A DNA stretch of 64,000 nt from an uncultured Bacteroidales bacterium (GTDB lineage: Bacteria > Bacteroidota > Bacteroidia > Bacteroidales > UBA932): positions 1-64,000 of the forward strand of contig CALUPG010000013.1 in assembly GCA_944322565.1 (NCBI GenBank), written 5' to 3'. The notes under the pieces were generated by a model. That model ran no database searches. It was not told where the DNA came from and worked only from the letters and a program-made list of their open reading frames with translations. A program made the position numbers and the translations under genes. This document shows positions 34,846-46,314 of the stretch, in pieces. Within the stretch, counting starts at the first letter, position 1. Each line of letters starts with the position of its first letter.

Positions 34846-35577
34846 TCAATTCCGTTTTATCGAGGATGCGCCGCTTGTTGATACCGACCAGTCGGCATCT
34901 CCGCTGCATATTGCCGAAGAGGCTCCGGAAACGGCTCCGGACAGAGTGTCATTGCATACAAACCGGGCACTGCTTGCCCCGGATATATCGATGTCGGCAA
35001 CATCCGTCTCAAGGAAATTCCCGTCCCGGCCTTTGAGTGAAGATGCTCCGGAAACGGTCATGTCGCATGACAGGGCGTGACCGCAAAGACAGGCATTGCT
35101 TGCCCCGGAAATGACAAGCTGCGCAGTATCTGCAATTATTTCCCCCCTGAAAGACGATGCTCCGGAAAGACGGACAGACAGCACCCCTGCCTCCAGGGCC
35201 TTGTCTGCAACAATGCTTGAAGCTCCACTGACCTGCACTTCAGACAAACTCGGACTGCACGGAACTATTGCCCTGACATCAAAACCGTTCTGCACAAGGC
35301 CGAAGGCTGAAGGGTATTTTACTGAAAGGACCAGCTTCCCGTCCTGCTGCTCTACGGACACATAATCAATTACATTCCCGTCCGCAATGATTTTCACAGA
35401 ATCTGCATCTGCGGACAGGACCGCGGATATGGCAGATGAAATGCGGAGTGAAGTATAGTTGTCCGCAACGGCATGAGTCCTTGTCTCTTTGACACCGGAC
35501 AAATTGATTTCTGCTCCGCACCCGAAGACGAAGACAATTGCCGACAAAGCGGCTGCTGCAATAAAAATCTTTTTCAT
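34846..35577 (-). CDS. Head GIN domain (DUF2807) lipoprotein
   Basis: A 243-residue putative lipoprotein: signal peptide MKKIFIAAAALSAIVFVFGC with lipobox VFGC. The mature part is a DUF2807 domain with repeated SGASS motifs (at least seven between residues 125 and 240), as expected for a parallel beta-helix. The function is unknown; such proteins are common putative adhesins or cell-surface proteins in Bacteroidota. The ATG at 35577 fits the signal peptide. It starts 7 bp after the M3 peptidase gene and is in the same operon. Confidence 0.85.
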   Translation of the reverse strand: MKKIFIAAAALSAIVFVFGCGAEINLSGVKETRTHAVADNYTSLRISSAISAVLSADADSVKIIADGNVIDYVSVEQQDGKLVLSVKYPSAFGLVQNGFDVRAIVPCSPSLSEVQVSGASSIVADKALEAGVLSVRLSGASSFRGEIIADTAQLVISGASNACLCGHALSCDMTVSGASSLKGRDGNFLETDVADIDISGASSARFVCNDTLSGAVSGASSAICSGDADWSVSTSGASSIKRN

Positions 35578-35584
35578 ATTCGAA

Positions 35585-37681
35585 TCATCTTTGCATATCA
35601 GACATGACATCTGCCTGAAATGTTGCATCCGTCAGCCCCAATTTTTCCATCAGGGCCTCCGGCTGAGGGTCACGGCCCATGAAATTGCGGTACAGCACGG
35701 CTGCATCTTCCGACCCTCCCCTGGAAAGAATGTTCCTGCGGAACGAATCTGCGGTAGTCCTGTCAAAGATGCCGTTCTTCCTGAAAAGAGAAAAGGCATC
35801 GGCTTCCAGCACTTCAGCCCACTTGTATGAATAATAGCCGGCGGCATACCCTCCTGAAAAAATATGCCCGAACGACGGGGATACAGCTGTACCCGGCACA
35901 TACGGCAGCACGGCAGAGTCCGCCAGAGACTTGTTCTCAAATCCGCACATGTCTTCTGCTGCAGCCTTGCAGTCCGCGGTATCTTCCATCGTATGCCATG
36001 CCATGTCGAGAATCCCGAACTGAAGCTGTCTTACCTGCTGATACCCGGCAAGATAATTCCGTGACTCCACTATTTTCTCCACAAGGGAATCCGGAATGAC
36101 CTCTCCAGTCCTGTAGTCCCTGGCGAAGGAAGCCAGGTATTCCGGTTCGCAGGCCCAGTTTTCCATTATCTGCGAAGGCAGTTCCACAAAATCCCTTTCC
36201 ACATTCGTTCCTGTCTGAGACGGATACCTGCCTTCGGCAAGAATTCCGTGAAGCGCATGTCCGAATTCATGGAGAAGAGTAGAAAATTCGCTGTGCGTCA
36301 ACAGAGAAGGAGATGTGACCGACGGCTTTGTGAAATTGGTGACAATACTTATCAGCGGCCGTTCCTCCTCCCCGTCACGGATACTCTGGCCGCGGAATTC
36401 CGTCATCCATGCTCCGTCCCTCTTGGACGGTCTCGGGAAGAAATCGGCATAGAAAAGGGCGAGGTGCCTTCCGCTCCCGTCTTTCACATCATACACCTTG
36501 ACATCTTTATGATATACAGGAATATCATCCCTTTCAATGAATTTCAGACCATAGAGTCTGCCGGCGAGTCCGAAGACAGCGGATATGCAGTCCTCCAGTC
36601 TGAAATACGGCTTCAACTGCTCCTCATTATACGAATATCTCTCTTCCCGGCATCTCTCTGACCAGAATGTAAAATCCCATGGCTCAAGCCTGTCTCCCTC
36701 AAATCCGTGATCAACGGCATATTTCCTCACCTGCAATACTTCCCTGCGGGCAAATGGCAGGGTCTTGGCCAGCAGTCCGGCAAGAAATCCGTCCACTGTC
36801 TGCGGGGTCTTTGCCATCCTTTCCTCCAGGGCATAGTCGGCATAGGTTCTGTATCCGAGAAGCCTTGCCATTTCAAGCCTGAGAGAAACTATCTCCCCGA
36901 TGATACCGGCATTGCCTCCGTCTCCTGCCAGAGCCCTGGAGGCCCTCGCCATATACATCTGACGGCGGAGCTCCCTGCGGCGGCTGAACTTCATGAATGC
37001 ACTGTAGCTCGGATATTCAAGAGTATACGCCCACCCTTCCAGTCCTCTCTCCTCTGCCGATGCCTTTCCCATATCCCTGACATAGTCAGGCAACCCTTCA
37101 AGTCCTGACTCATCCGTTATGTGGAGACAATATGCGTTGGTCGCCGCAAGCACATTCTTGCTGAAGAGGACGGACAGCAGCGAGAGCCGTTCTGTATATT
37201 CCGAGAATCTTGCCCTGGCTTCTCCTTCAAGAGCCGCACCGCTGCGGACAAACGATTTCCAGGTGTCTTCCAGAAGTTTCCTGCCGTCCGGCTCCAGAGA
37301 GAGCGAATCCTTTCTATCATACACACTCCGCACCCGTCTGAAAAGTCTGTCGTTCATTGACACATACATTGAAAATGCCGACAGCATCGGAGACACTTTC
37401 TCTGCGATTTCCTGCTTTTGCTCATCGGTGTCGGCCTCCAGAATATTGAAGAAAATTTCCGACACCCTGTCCAGAGTACGGCCGCTGTATTCAAGAGCTT
37501 CTATGGTATTTTCAAATGTCGGTTCATCCGGATTGCCCGCTATTGCATCTATCTCTTCCCTGGCCTCGGCCAGCGCCGCCTCAAATGCCGGAAGATAATG
37601 GCTGTTGTCTATCCTGTCAAACTGCGGAGCCCCGTAAGGATACGGAGAATCTGCCAACAGAGGGTTTTGCGTATCTTTCAT
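35585..37681 (-). CDS. M3 family metallopeptidase (Dcp/oligopeptidase type)
   Basis: A 698-residue zinc peptidase that degrades short peptides. The catalytic motif HEFGHALHGIL near residue 468 (HExxH) is intact, with the downstream FVELPSQIMENW near 497 providing the third ligand Glu. Length and motifs match peptidyl-dipeptidase Dcp and oligopeptidase A. No signal peptide is visible (start MKDTQNPLL), so a cytoplasmic location is likely. Its ATG overlaps the stop of the upstream zinc-ribbon gene (ATGA at 37678-37681). Confidence 0.93.
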   Translation of the reverse strand: MKDTQNPLLADSPYPYGAPQFDRIDNSHYLPAFEAALAEAREEIDAIAGNPDEPTFENTIEALEYSGRTLDRVSEIFFNILEADTDEQKQEIAEKVSPMLSAFSMYVSMNDRLFRRVRSVYDRKDSLSLEPDGRKLLEDTWKSFVRSGAALEGEARARFSEYTERLSLLSVLFSKNVLAATNAYCLHITDESGLEGLPDYVRDMGKASAEERGLEGWAYTLEYPSYSAFMKFSRRRELRRQMYMARASRALAGDGGNAGIIGEIVSLRLEMARLLGYRTYADYALEERMAKTPQTVDGFLAGLLAKTLPFARREVLQVRKYAVDHGFEGDRLEPWDFTFWSERCREERYSYNEEQLKPYFRLEDCISAVFGLAGRLYGLKFIERDDIPVYHKDVKVYDVKDGSGRHLALFYADFFPRPSKRDGAWMTEFRGQSIRDGEEERPLISIVTNFTKPSVTSPSLLTHSEFSTLLHEFGHALHGILAEGRYPSQTGTNVERDFVELPSQIMENWACEPEYLASFARDYRTGEVIPDSLVEKIVESRNYLAGYQQVRQLQFGILDMAWHTMEDTADCKAAAEDMCGFENKSLADSAVLPYVPGTAVSPSFGHIFSGGYAAGYYSYKWAEVLEADAFSLFRKNGIFDRTTADSFRRNILSRGGSEDAAVLYRNFMGRDPQPEALMEKLGLTDATFQADVMSDMQR

Positions 37682-38139
37682 ATTGTATCCTGTTTATTGC
37701 TTTCCGGATGCGAATGTAAGGATTTTTCCGGTTCATCGGCATCATCTTCCGTATCCAACGACCCGTGAAGCCTGGAAACGGAATAAATCTTATTCGGTGT
37801 CATGATGAACCGTATGTCAAAACAGCAGAACTCATCATGCCGGCGGAACTTCCTGTAAGATGTGACAAAAGCGGGATCAAAGCCGAGATGCTTGAGTTCC
37901 GTCCGGTCCATTGACTCCAGTCCAAGCTTCAGCATACGGTCCAGAACCTTGTAATTTTTATACAAGGCGTTGATTATCCTGAGCTTTGCATTGCGGCTGT
38001 CTCTGGACTTCCTGTTGTTGTAGCGGTTCTTGCAGCTCTCGCAGCAGAACTTCCTGTCTGTCCTTCCGTAATGGATTTCATCCCCGCATTCCAGACAGAG
38101 CGAGAACTGACGGTTCTCTTCATTATTCCTGTAATCCAT
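37678..38139 (-). CDS. Small zinc-ribbon protein of unknown function
   Basis: A 153-residue cytoplasmic protein with an N-terminal zinc ribbon: CLECGDEIHYGRTDRKFC followed by CCESCKNRYNN near residues 13-36. A basic helical region and a domain with no family I know follow; the tail is acidic. The zinc ribbon and basic stretch suggest nucleic-acid binding, which is inference. The ATG at 38139 begins MDYRNNEENRQF; an alternative start 14 codons upstream is less likely. Translation is coupled to the M3 peptidase by an ATGA overlap. Confidence 0.75.
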   Translation of the reverse strand: MDYRNNEENRQFSLCLECGDEIHYGRTDRKFCCESCKNRYNNRKSRDSRNAKLRIINALYKNYKVLDRMLKLGLESMDRTELKHLGFDPAFVTSYRKFRRHDEFCCFDIRFIMTPNKIYSVSRLHGSLDTEDDADEPEKSLHSHPESNKQDTI

Positions 38140-38481
38140 ATCGGCATCATTGTTTGTCCAAATGTGGCAAAAGACAGACAAAGAGACAAATCAATGTGGT
38201 GAAATTAGAATATCCGGGCAATGATTTTTCTTTTTCTTTTCATTTTTAAATTTTTTATGCCATGCTGCCGTCTTTGAAAAATAAATTTTTACAACCGGAA
38301 AAATGAAAATAAAAATAACTGTTTTCAAAAAAGAGAAAAAACAAGCGCAAAAAACAGAAAATACCGGCTGTGCATCATCCGGACATCATGGACTGATAAA
38401 ATATTTTGCATTACTTTGCCTTTGACCGATGAGTGCGCACAAAGTCATTGGCGGACAAATACCGAACAAAATTATCACATT
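38140..38481. other. AT-rich intergenic region before ssb
   Basis: No gene is seen. From about 38210 to 38400 the sequence is very AT-rich and strand-asymmetric: T-runs first, then A-runs. TTTTCATTTTT at 38237-38247 is a perfect inverted repeat of AAAAATGAAAA at 38299-38309. No DnaA boxes were recognised, so an origin is not supported. The ssb promoter is presumably near 38400-38425, but no exact TAnnTTTG is present. Confidence 0.5.
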
Positions 38482-38811
38482 ATGGAACAACTGAACAGAA
38501 TCGAATTGAGGGGAAATGTGGGAAATGTACGCATTTCGACGGTTGGCAGCAGTCAGGTGGCAAGGTTCTCCCTGGCAACCAACTTCATGTACAAGACCAA
38601 GGACGGAGAGGCTGTCGTGGAAACCACCTGGCACAATATAGTGGCATGGGCCGGGAAAGGAATGCCGGACTTCAACAGGATCAGCAAAGGCGTGCCTCTG
38701 TATGTGTGCGGACGGCTGAAAAGTTCAAAATATACAGCAGGCGACGGAACGGAAAGGCAGATATATGAAGTCATTGCCAGCAGACTGGCAATAGAGGCTC
38801 CGGGAGAATGA
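38482..38811 (+). CDS. ssb: Single-stranded DNA-binding protein
   Basis: A 109-residue single OB-fold protein of the SSB family that coats single-stranded DNA. Motifs include RIELRGNVGNVRIS near residue 5, ARFSLATNFMYK near 25 and TTWHNIVAWAGKG near 47. It lacks the disordered acidic C-terminal tail through which main SSB proteins recruit partners, so it may be an accessory paralogue. The ATG at 38482 is chosen; upstream codons are AT-rich and have no similarity. Confidence 0.9.
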   Translation: MEQLNRIELRGNVGNVRISTVGSSQVARFSLATNFMYKTKDGEAVVETTWHNIVAWAGKGMPDFNRISKGVPLYVCGRLKSSKYTAGDGTERQIYEVIASRLAIEAPGE

Positions 38812-39069
38812 CATTGAAGAGAGGGACTCAAAAGATGGTGCAGGAAGTACCCTTTCGGGATACCCTCTCTGACCTTATGCCAGCCTTCACTGCGGGATGC
38901 CGCTGCCGTCGGATACTCCTGTCAGGCCGGATTCTGCCTGTCCGAAAGTCTGATTCTGTCTGTCGGACAAAATGGACTCCGCCCGTCCAAATAAAATTGA
39001 ATAATTAAAAATATCAGTTATCTTTGCGCCTTGAAATTTTGAGAGGTAACAATAACTGACAGTTTGTTT
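38812..39069 (+). promoter_or_regulatory. pflB upstream region with promoter and repeats
   Basis: A good promoter is present: TTG at 38997-38999, 19 bp, then TATCTTTG at 39019-39026. Upstream lies a 16-bp imperfect direct repeat, GATTCTGCCTGTCCGA (38930-38945) and GATTCTGTCTGTCGGA (38952-38967), 22 bp apart; within it TGTCCGA at 38939-38945 and TCGGACA at 38963-38969 form an inverted repeat. These could be regulator sites. No gene is seen. Confidence 0.55.
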
Positions 39070-41298
39070 ATGGAAATCAGAGAGAAATTCAATGACGGCG
39101 CATGGAGCCGCAAAATCGATGTGTCAGATTTCGTCTACAGAAACATTACCCCTTATGACGGGGATGCATCATTCCTGAAAGGACCATCCGAAAGGACAAA
39201 GAAACTTTGGAACGAATGTCTCGCCGCTCTTGACCAGGAGAGGAAGAACAACGGCGTACGGTCAATTGATGCAAAGACAATCTCGACCATCACTTCACAC
39301 AAGGCCGGCTATATTGACAGAGAAAGCGAACTGATAGTCGGACTTCAGACAGACGAACTGCTCAAGAGAGCCATCAAGCCTTTCGGCGGATACAAAGTGG
39401 TGGAAAAGGCCTGCAGGGAAAACGGAGTGGAGCTTGACCCTAAGGTAAAGGAAATCTTCACACACTACCGCAAGACCCACAATGACGGAGTGTTTGACGT
39501 ATATACGGAGGAAATCAGGAAATTCAGGTCACTCGGATTCCTTACAGGTCTGCCTGACAATTATTCGAGAGGACGCATAATCGGTGACTACCGCAGGCTT
39601 GCCCTGTATGGCGCCGACAGGCTCATAGAAGCCAAGAAAGAAGACCTGCACAATCTTACCGGCCCGATGACAGACGCCACAATACGGCTGAGGGAAGAAG
39701 TTTCAGAGCAGATCCGGGCTCTGGATGAAATCAAAGTCATGGGCTCATATTACGACCTGGACCTTTCAAGGCCGGCAATGAATGCACACGAAGCTGTACA
39801 GTGGGTATATATGGCCTACCTGGCCGCCGTCAAGGAACAGGACGGAGCCGCGATGTCCCTCGGCAATGTGTCTTCATTCCTTGACATATACATCCAGTAC
39901 GACCTTGACCACGGAGCAATCGATGAAAGCTTCGCGCAGGAGCTGATTGACCAATTTGTGATGAAGCTCAGGATGGTAAGACACCTGAGGATGCAGTCTT
40001 ACAACGACATATTCGCAGGAGACCCGACCTGGGTGACCGAGTCTATCGGAGGCCGCTTCAACGACGGCAAGGTGAAGGTGACAAAGACTTCATTCCGCTT
40101 TCTGCAGACCCTGTACAACCTCGGGCCGGCTCCCGAGCCTAACATGACTGTACTCTGGAGCCCGGAGCTTCCGGAAGGGTTCAAGGAATTTTGCGCCAAA
40201 GTGTCAGTGGACACAAGCTCCATCCAGTATGAGAATGATGACCTCATGCGCCATGTGCGCAGCTGTGATGACTACGGCATCGCCTGCTGCGTTTCATATC
40301 AGGCCATAGGAAAAGCCATTCAGTTCTTCGGGGCCCGTGCCAACCTCGCCAAGGCCCTCCTGCTCGCCATAAACGGAGGACGCTGCGAGAACACAGGCAC
40401 TCTGATGGTCGGGGGAATCGAGCCGCTCAAGAGTGATGTTCTTGACTTTGAGGAAGTTCTCAACAACTACAAGAAAGTGCTGCATGAAGTGGCAAGAGTC
40501 TACAACGAGGCCATGAACATCATCCATTACATGCACGACAAATACGACTATGAGCGCTCCCAGATGGCGTTCATCGACACCAATCCGGAAATTAACCTCG
40601 CATATGGTGTGGCAGGACTCTCCATCGCGGTGGATTCTCTTTCTGCTATCAAATATGCAAAAGTGACTGCCCACCGCAATGCCGACGGCCTCACTGACGG
40701 CTTCGACATTCAGGGAGAATACCCTTGTTTCGGAAACGACAACGACAAGGTTGATTCGCTGGCAGTAGACCTTGTGCATTTCTTCAGCAAGGAGCTCAGC
40801 AAGCTTCCGGTCTACAAGAATGCAATGCCGACTCTTTCTCTCCTTACCATCACATCAAATGTGATGTACGGAAAGAAGACAGGTGCAACGCCTGACGGAA
40901 GGGCAAAGGGCGTGGCATTTGCTCCTGGAGCGAACCCTATGCACGGGCGCGACTGCCATGGTGCAATCGCTTCCCTCAGCTCTGTCGCCAAGCTTGACTA
41001 CCATGACGCCATGGACGGCATCAGCAACACATTCTCGATTGTGCCGAAATCCCTCGGTCCTACAGCTGAAGAGCGAGTGGAGAACCTTGTCACCATGATG
41101 GACGGCTATTTCACCAAAGGTGCCCATCACCTCAATGTGAATGTCCTCAACAGGGAAATGCTGGAAGACGCAATGGAGCACCCGGAGAACTACCCGCAGC
41201 TTACAATCAGAGTCTCAGGATATGCGGTGAACTTCACGAAGCTCAGCAGGGAGCATCAGCTGGAAGTCATAGCCCGCACTTTCCACCAGTCCATGTAA
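39070..41298 (+). CDS. pflB: Formate C-acetyltransferase (pyruvate formate-lyase)
   Basis: PFL splits pyruvate with CoA into acetyl-CoA and formate under anaerobic conditions. The 742-residue protein is full length. The catalytic Cys pair (ACCVSY, Cys406-Cys407) is present, and the glycyl-radical site is in RVSGYAVNF (Gly717), 26 residues from the end. The ATG at 39070 is chosen over a TTG two codons upstream. A Bacteroidota promoter lies at 38997-39026. Its activating enzyme is encoded 32 bp downstream. This enzyme is oxygen-sensitive, supporting an anaerobic lifestyle. Confidence 0.97.
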   Translation: MEIREKFNDGAWSRKIDVSDFVYRNITPYDGDASFLKGPSERTKKLWNECLAALDQERKNNGVRSIDAKTISTITSHKAGYIDRESELIVGLQTDELLKRAIKPFGGYKVVEKACRENGVELDPKVKEIFTHYRKTHNDGVFDVYTEEIRKFRSLGFLTGLPDNYSRGRIIGDYRRLALYGADRLIEAKKEDLHNLTGPMTDATIRLREEVSEQIRALDEIKVMGSYYDLDLSRPAMNAHEAVQWVYMAYLAAVKEQDGAAMSLGNVSSFLDIYIQYDLDHGAIDESFAQELIDQFVMKLRMVRHLRMQSYNDIFAGDPTWVTESIGGRFNDGKVKVTKTSFRFLQTLYNLGPAPEPNMTVLWSPELPEGFKEFCAKVSVDTSSIQYENDDLMRHVRSCDDYGIACCVSYQAIGKAIQFFGARANLAKALLLAINGGRCENTGTLMVGGIEPLKSDVLDFEEVLNNYKKVLHEVARVYNEAMNIIHYMHDKYDYERSQMAFIDTNPEINLAYGVAGLSIAVDSLSAIKYAKVTAHRNADGLTDGFDIQGEYPCFGNDNDKVDSLAVDLVHFFSKELSKLPVYKNAMPTLSLLTITSNVMYGKKTGATPDGRAKGVAFAPGANPMHGRDCHGAIASLSSVAKLDYHDAMDGISNTFSIVPKSLGPTAEERVENLVTMMDGYFTKGAHHLNVNVLNREMLEDAMEHPENYPQLTIRVSGYAVNFTKLSREHQLEVIARTFHQSM

Positions 41299-41330
41299 TC
41301 TTCCGCAAATTCCGGAATTTTCAGACAGCC

Positions 41331-42095
41331 ATGACTCTGAAAGTACATTCATACGAATCAATGGGAACATACGACGGGCCGGGGCTCCGGCTCGTCGTTT
41401 TTCTGCAGGGATGCCCGTTCAGATGCCTTTATTGCGCCAATCCGGACACAATCCCGTTTGAAGGAGGCACAGAGACTGACATTGACGAAATCCTTCAGAT
41501 GGCAGTCCGGCAGAAGCCTTTCTTCGGGAAGCGCGGCGGCGTGACATTCTCGGGCGGAGAGCCGACGGTGCAGGCCAAAGCCCTTGTGCCGCTCGTAAGA
41601 AAGCTGCACGAGAGTGGCATCAATGTGTGCCTGGACTCCAACGGAGGCGTGTGGAACAGTGATGTCGAGGAACTGTTCTCTCTCTCAGACCTCGTATTGC
41701 TTGATGTCAAGGAGTTCAACCCAGCAAGGCACCTGTCACTTACCGGCCGGAGCAATGAACAGACACTCCGCACTGCAGCCTGGCTGGAGGAACATGGGAA
41801 ACCTTTCTGGCTCAGGTATGTGCTCGTACCGGGATACAGCGATTTCAAGGAGGACATCAAGGCTCTCGGGGAACATTTCGGAAGGACAGAAACTTCTGGC
41901 AGCAATACCCTCAAATCCGGCTACCGGATGATACAGAGGGTGGAGATACTCCCCTACCACACACTCGGGGTCAACAAGTACGAATCTCTCGGGCAGGAAT
42001 ACAAACTTAAAGCTGTCCCCCTCAACACCAGGGAACAGCTTTCAAGTGCAGAGGAGATCTTCAGGAAATACTTTGACTGCGTAGTGCTGAACTGA
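41331..42095 (+). CDS. pflA: Pyruvate formate-lyase activating enzyme
   Basis: A 254-residue radical SAM enzyme that generates the glycyl radical on PFL. The cluster motif CPFRCLYCANPDT near residue 28 (CxxxCxxC) is intact, followed by VTFSGGEPTVQAK near 62 and LLDVKEFNPARH near 122. It follows pflB by 32 bp and is almost certainly in the same operon. The length fits a simple activase with no extra ferredoxin insert. The converging GH97 gene ends 19 bp after its stop. Confidence 0.96.
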   Translation: MTLKVHSYESMGTYDGPGLRLVVFLQGCPFRCLYCANPDTIPFEGGTETDIDEILQMAVRQKPFFGKRGGVTFSGGEPTVQAKALVPLVRKLHESGINVCLDSNGGVWNSDVEELFSLSDLVLLDVKEFNPARHLSLTGRSNEQTLRTAAWLEEHGKPFWLRYVLVPGYSDFKEDIKALGEHFGRTETSGSNTLKSGYRMIQRVEILPYHTLGVNKYESLGQEYKLKAVPLNTREQLSSAEEIFRKYFDCVVLN

Positions 42096-42114
42096 GCTGT
42101 ATTTGCACCTTGCC

Positions 42115-44337
<2,223 letters not shown>

Positions 44338-44345
44338 TCAGCAGA

Positions 44346-46292
44346 TTATTCCGCAGACTCAGACTGCCTCTTATATTCAACGACCAGCACCTGGCGCGGA
44401 CCAACAACTGTGGAATCCGACACCTCGGCAGGCTCGCCGGTAATCACATTGCGACCGTCATGAAGACCGTCCGCAATCTCTGCATAATGCGACCACGGGA
44501 CATGCTTCTTTCCTCTGGAATTATTGATATAGACAAAGACCGCATCAGTATCATCATATCTGAAATATGCGTATGTGTTGTCTCTTGTCAGAAAATGCAT
44601 TGTCCTGCCTCTGTGAATGACCGGCCTGTCTTTTCTCCAACGGAAAAGATGCCGTGTATAGTCGTGCAGTTCTGCAATCTGGCCGTCCGGCACCGGCTTG
44701 CCGTCCGTACTGACCTTTGCGCAGGCACGGCCTTCGGGAGAAAAGAAATCAAGTTCATCATCCGGCCAGCCACCAGGAAAGTCCACACGCAGACCGCCAT
44801 GTCCCTGAGACCTGTCCTTTGACACGAACATCATCTCATCTCCATAAAGGAGCTGCGGGATTCCGCGCATGGTAGCCATCATGGTCATCACAATCTTGTG
44901 CCTGTCCGCATTTTGCTTCAGCACATCACCGATGCGGTCTGTATCATGGTTCCCGGGAAAAATCATCATTTTCGACAAGTCATGGTACACGAAGTCATGT
45001 GAAAGGCAGTCATAGACCCTTGTCATGCCCTCGCCCCAGGCCTGGGAATCGGTCGGCACTGCACGCCAGATGGCTTCCTGCAGAGGGAAGTCCATGATAG
45101 AAGGAAGGTGAGAGTCGAAGCCGTCCTTGTTGGCGTTACCGCCCTGCCAGTAGGCAAGCTGGGGGATGGAAGATGTCCAGCACTCGCCCACGATGTTGAA
45201 ATCAGGATATTCCGCCAGGACGGCGGCGCACCACTCGCTCATCGGATTCTTCTCGTTGTAAGGATAGGTGTCGACCCTGAAGCCGTCCAGCCCGGCATAT
45301 TCTATCCACCATACTGCCCACTGCTTGAAATACTGGAGGACATATGGATTGTCCAGGTTCATGTCCGGCATGGAAGGCACAAACCAGCCGCTCTCCTGAA
45401 GATTGAGGTCATATTTCGAAGCATTCGGGTCCATATTGGTGGAGAAGCATACATTTGTCCCCGTATATTCAGGGAACACATGTACCCAATCCTTGAAAGG
45501 CAGGTCATTCATCCACCAGTGGGCGGTACCGCAATGGTTTGTGACTATGTCCATTATAACCTTCAGTCCCTTGCCGTGAGCCTTGTCCACAAACTCCCGG
45601 TAAAGCCTGTTGGAGCCGAAACGGGGGTCGATTTGGTAATAGTCAGCGCAGGCATAGCCGTGATACGAGCCTTCAGGCTCATTGTCCAGAAGCAGAGGGG
45701 TGCTCCAGATGGCAGTGGCGCCGAGGTCGGCTATATAGTCCAGATGGTCGATGATGCCCTGGATGTCCCCTCCGTGACGGCCGAAGAACTCATCGCGGGC
45801 AGGCTGCTCCGCCGTATCCGGGACAGAGTCGTTCGAGGGGTCACCGTTGGCAAATCTGTCCGGCATTATCAGATATATCATGTCTGCGGTCGTGAAGCTG
45901 CCGCGTGTAGCGGAGCCCTCGGCGCGGGCCGCTATCTCGTATGGGTATTTGAAAGATTCCTCCCCTCTGCTGAAAACGAGCCAATATGTGCCCGGGGCGG
46001 CATTTTCCGCGACAGCCACATCCACGAAACAATAATTCGGGCTGTCGGCCTTGTGGACAGCCTTCACCTCAACACCATTTCCGCCCTCGATGCGGACATC
46101 ATACTGAGAGATGCCCTCGCCTCCGACCAGAAGCTGCAGAGGAGTCTTCATGCCGGTCCACCAGGAAAGCGGCTCCACCCTGGACACCCGCTCCCCGGCA
46201 TCAGGTACGGATGCCGCCTCAAAAGAAGTGCGGCCGGTGCAGGATGCAAGTCCGGTGACAACAGCTGCCGTCATAATTATATTCTTAAACAT
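44346..46292 (-). CDS. GH13 neopullulanase/cyclomaltodextrinase-type lipoprotein (SusA-like)
   Basis: A 648-residue glycoside hydrolase family 13 enzyme with lipobox VTGLASC. The order is N-terminal cyclomaltodextrinase-type domain (about 25-125), catalytic barrel, and C-terminal beta domain. Catalytic residues are visible: nucleophile Asp in GFRVDTYPY, acid/base Glu in IVGECW, and Asp in PGNHDTDRI. It should cut alpha-1,4 links in pullulan, cyclodextrins or maltodextrins, as SusA does in the periplasm. It is preceded by another GH13 gene by 22 bp. Confidence 0.93.
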   Translation of the reverse strand: MFKNIIMTAAVVTGLASCTGRTSFEAASVPDAGERVSRVEPLSWWTGMKTPLQLLVGGEGISQYDVRIEGGNGVEVKAVHKADSPNYCFVDVAVAENAAPGTYWLVFSRGEESFKYPYEIAARAEGSATRGSFTTADMIYLIMPDRFANGDPSNDSVPDTAEQPARDEFFGRHGGDIQGIIDHLDYIADLGATAIWSTPLLLDNEPEGSYHGYACADYYQIDPRFGSNRLYREFVDKAHGKGLKVIMDIVTNHCGTAHWWMNDLPFKDWVHVFPEYTGTNVCFSTNMDPNASKYDLNLQESGWFVPSMPDMNLDNPYVLQYFKQWAVWWIEYAGLDGFRVDTYPYNEKNPMSEWCAAVLAEYPDFNIVGECWTSSIPQLAYWQGGNANKDGFDSHLPSIMDFPLQEAIWRAVPTDSQAWGEGMTRVYDCLSHDFVYHDLSKMMIFPGNHDTDRIGDVLKQNADRHKIVMTMMATMRGIPQLLYGDEMMFVSKDRSQGHGGLRVDFPGGWPDDELDFFSPEGRACAKVSTDGKPVPDGQIAELHDYTRHLFRWRKDRPVIHRGRTMHFLTRDNTYAYFRYDDTDAVFVYINNSRGKKHVPWSHYAEIADGLHDGRNVITGEPAEVSDSTVVGPRQVLVVEYKRQSESAE

Positions 46293-46314
46293 TTTAAGGT
46301 AAATTTAGCAATGT

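Noticed and set aside
38140..38481. Replication origin near ssb
   Set aside because: AT-rich and asymmetric, but no DnaA-box cluster, and dnaA or dnaN are not nearby.
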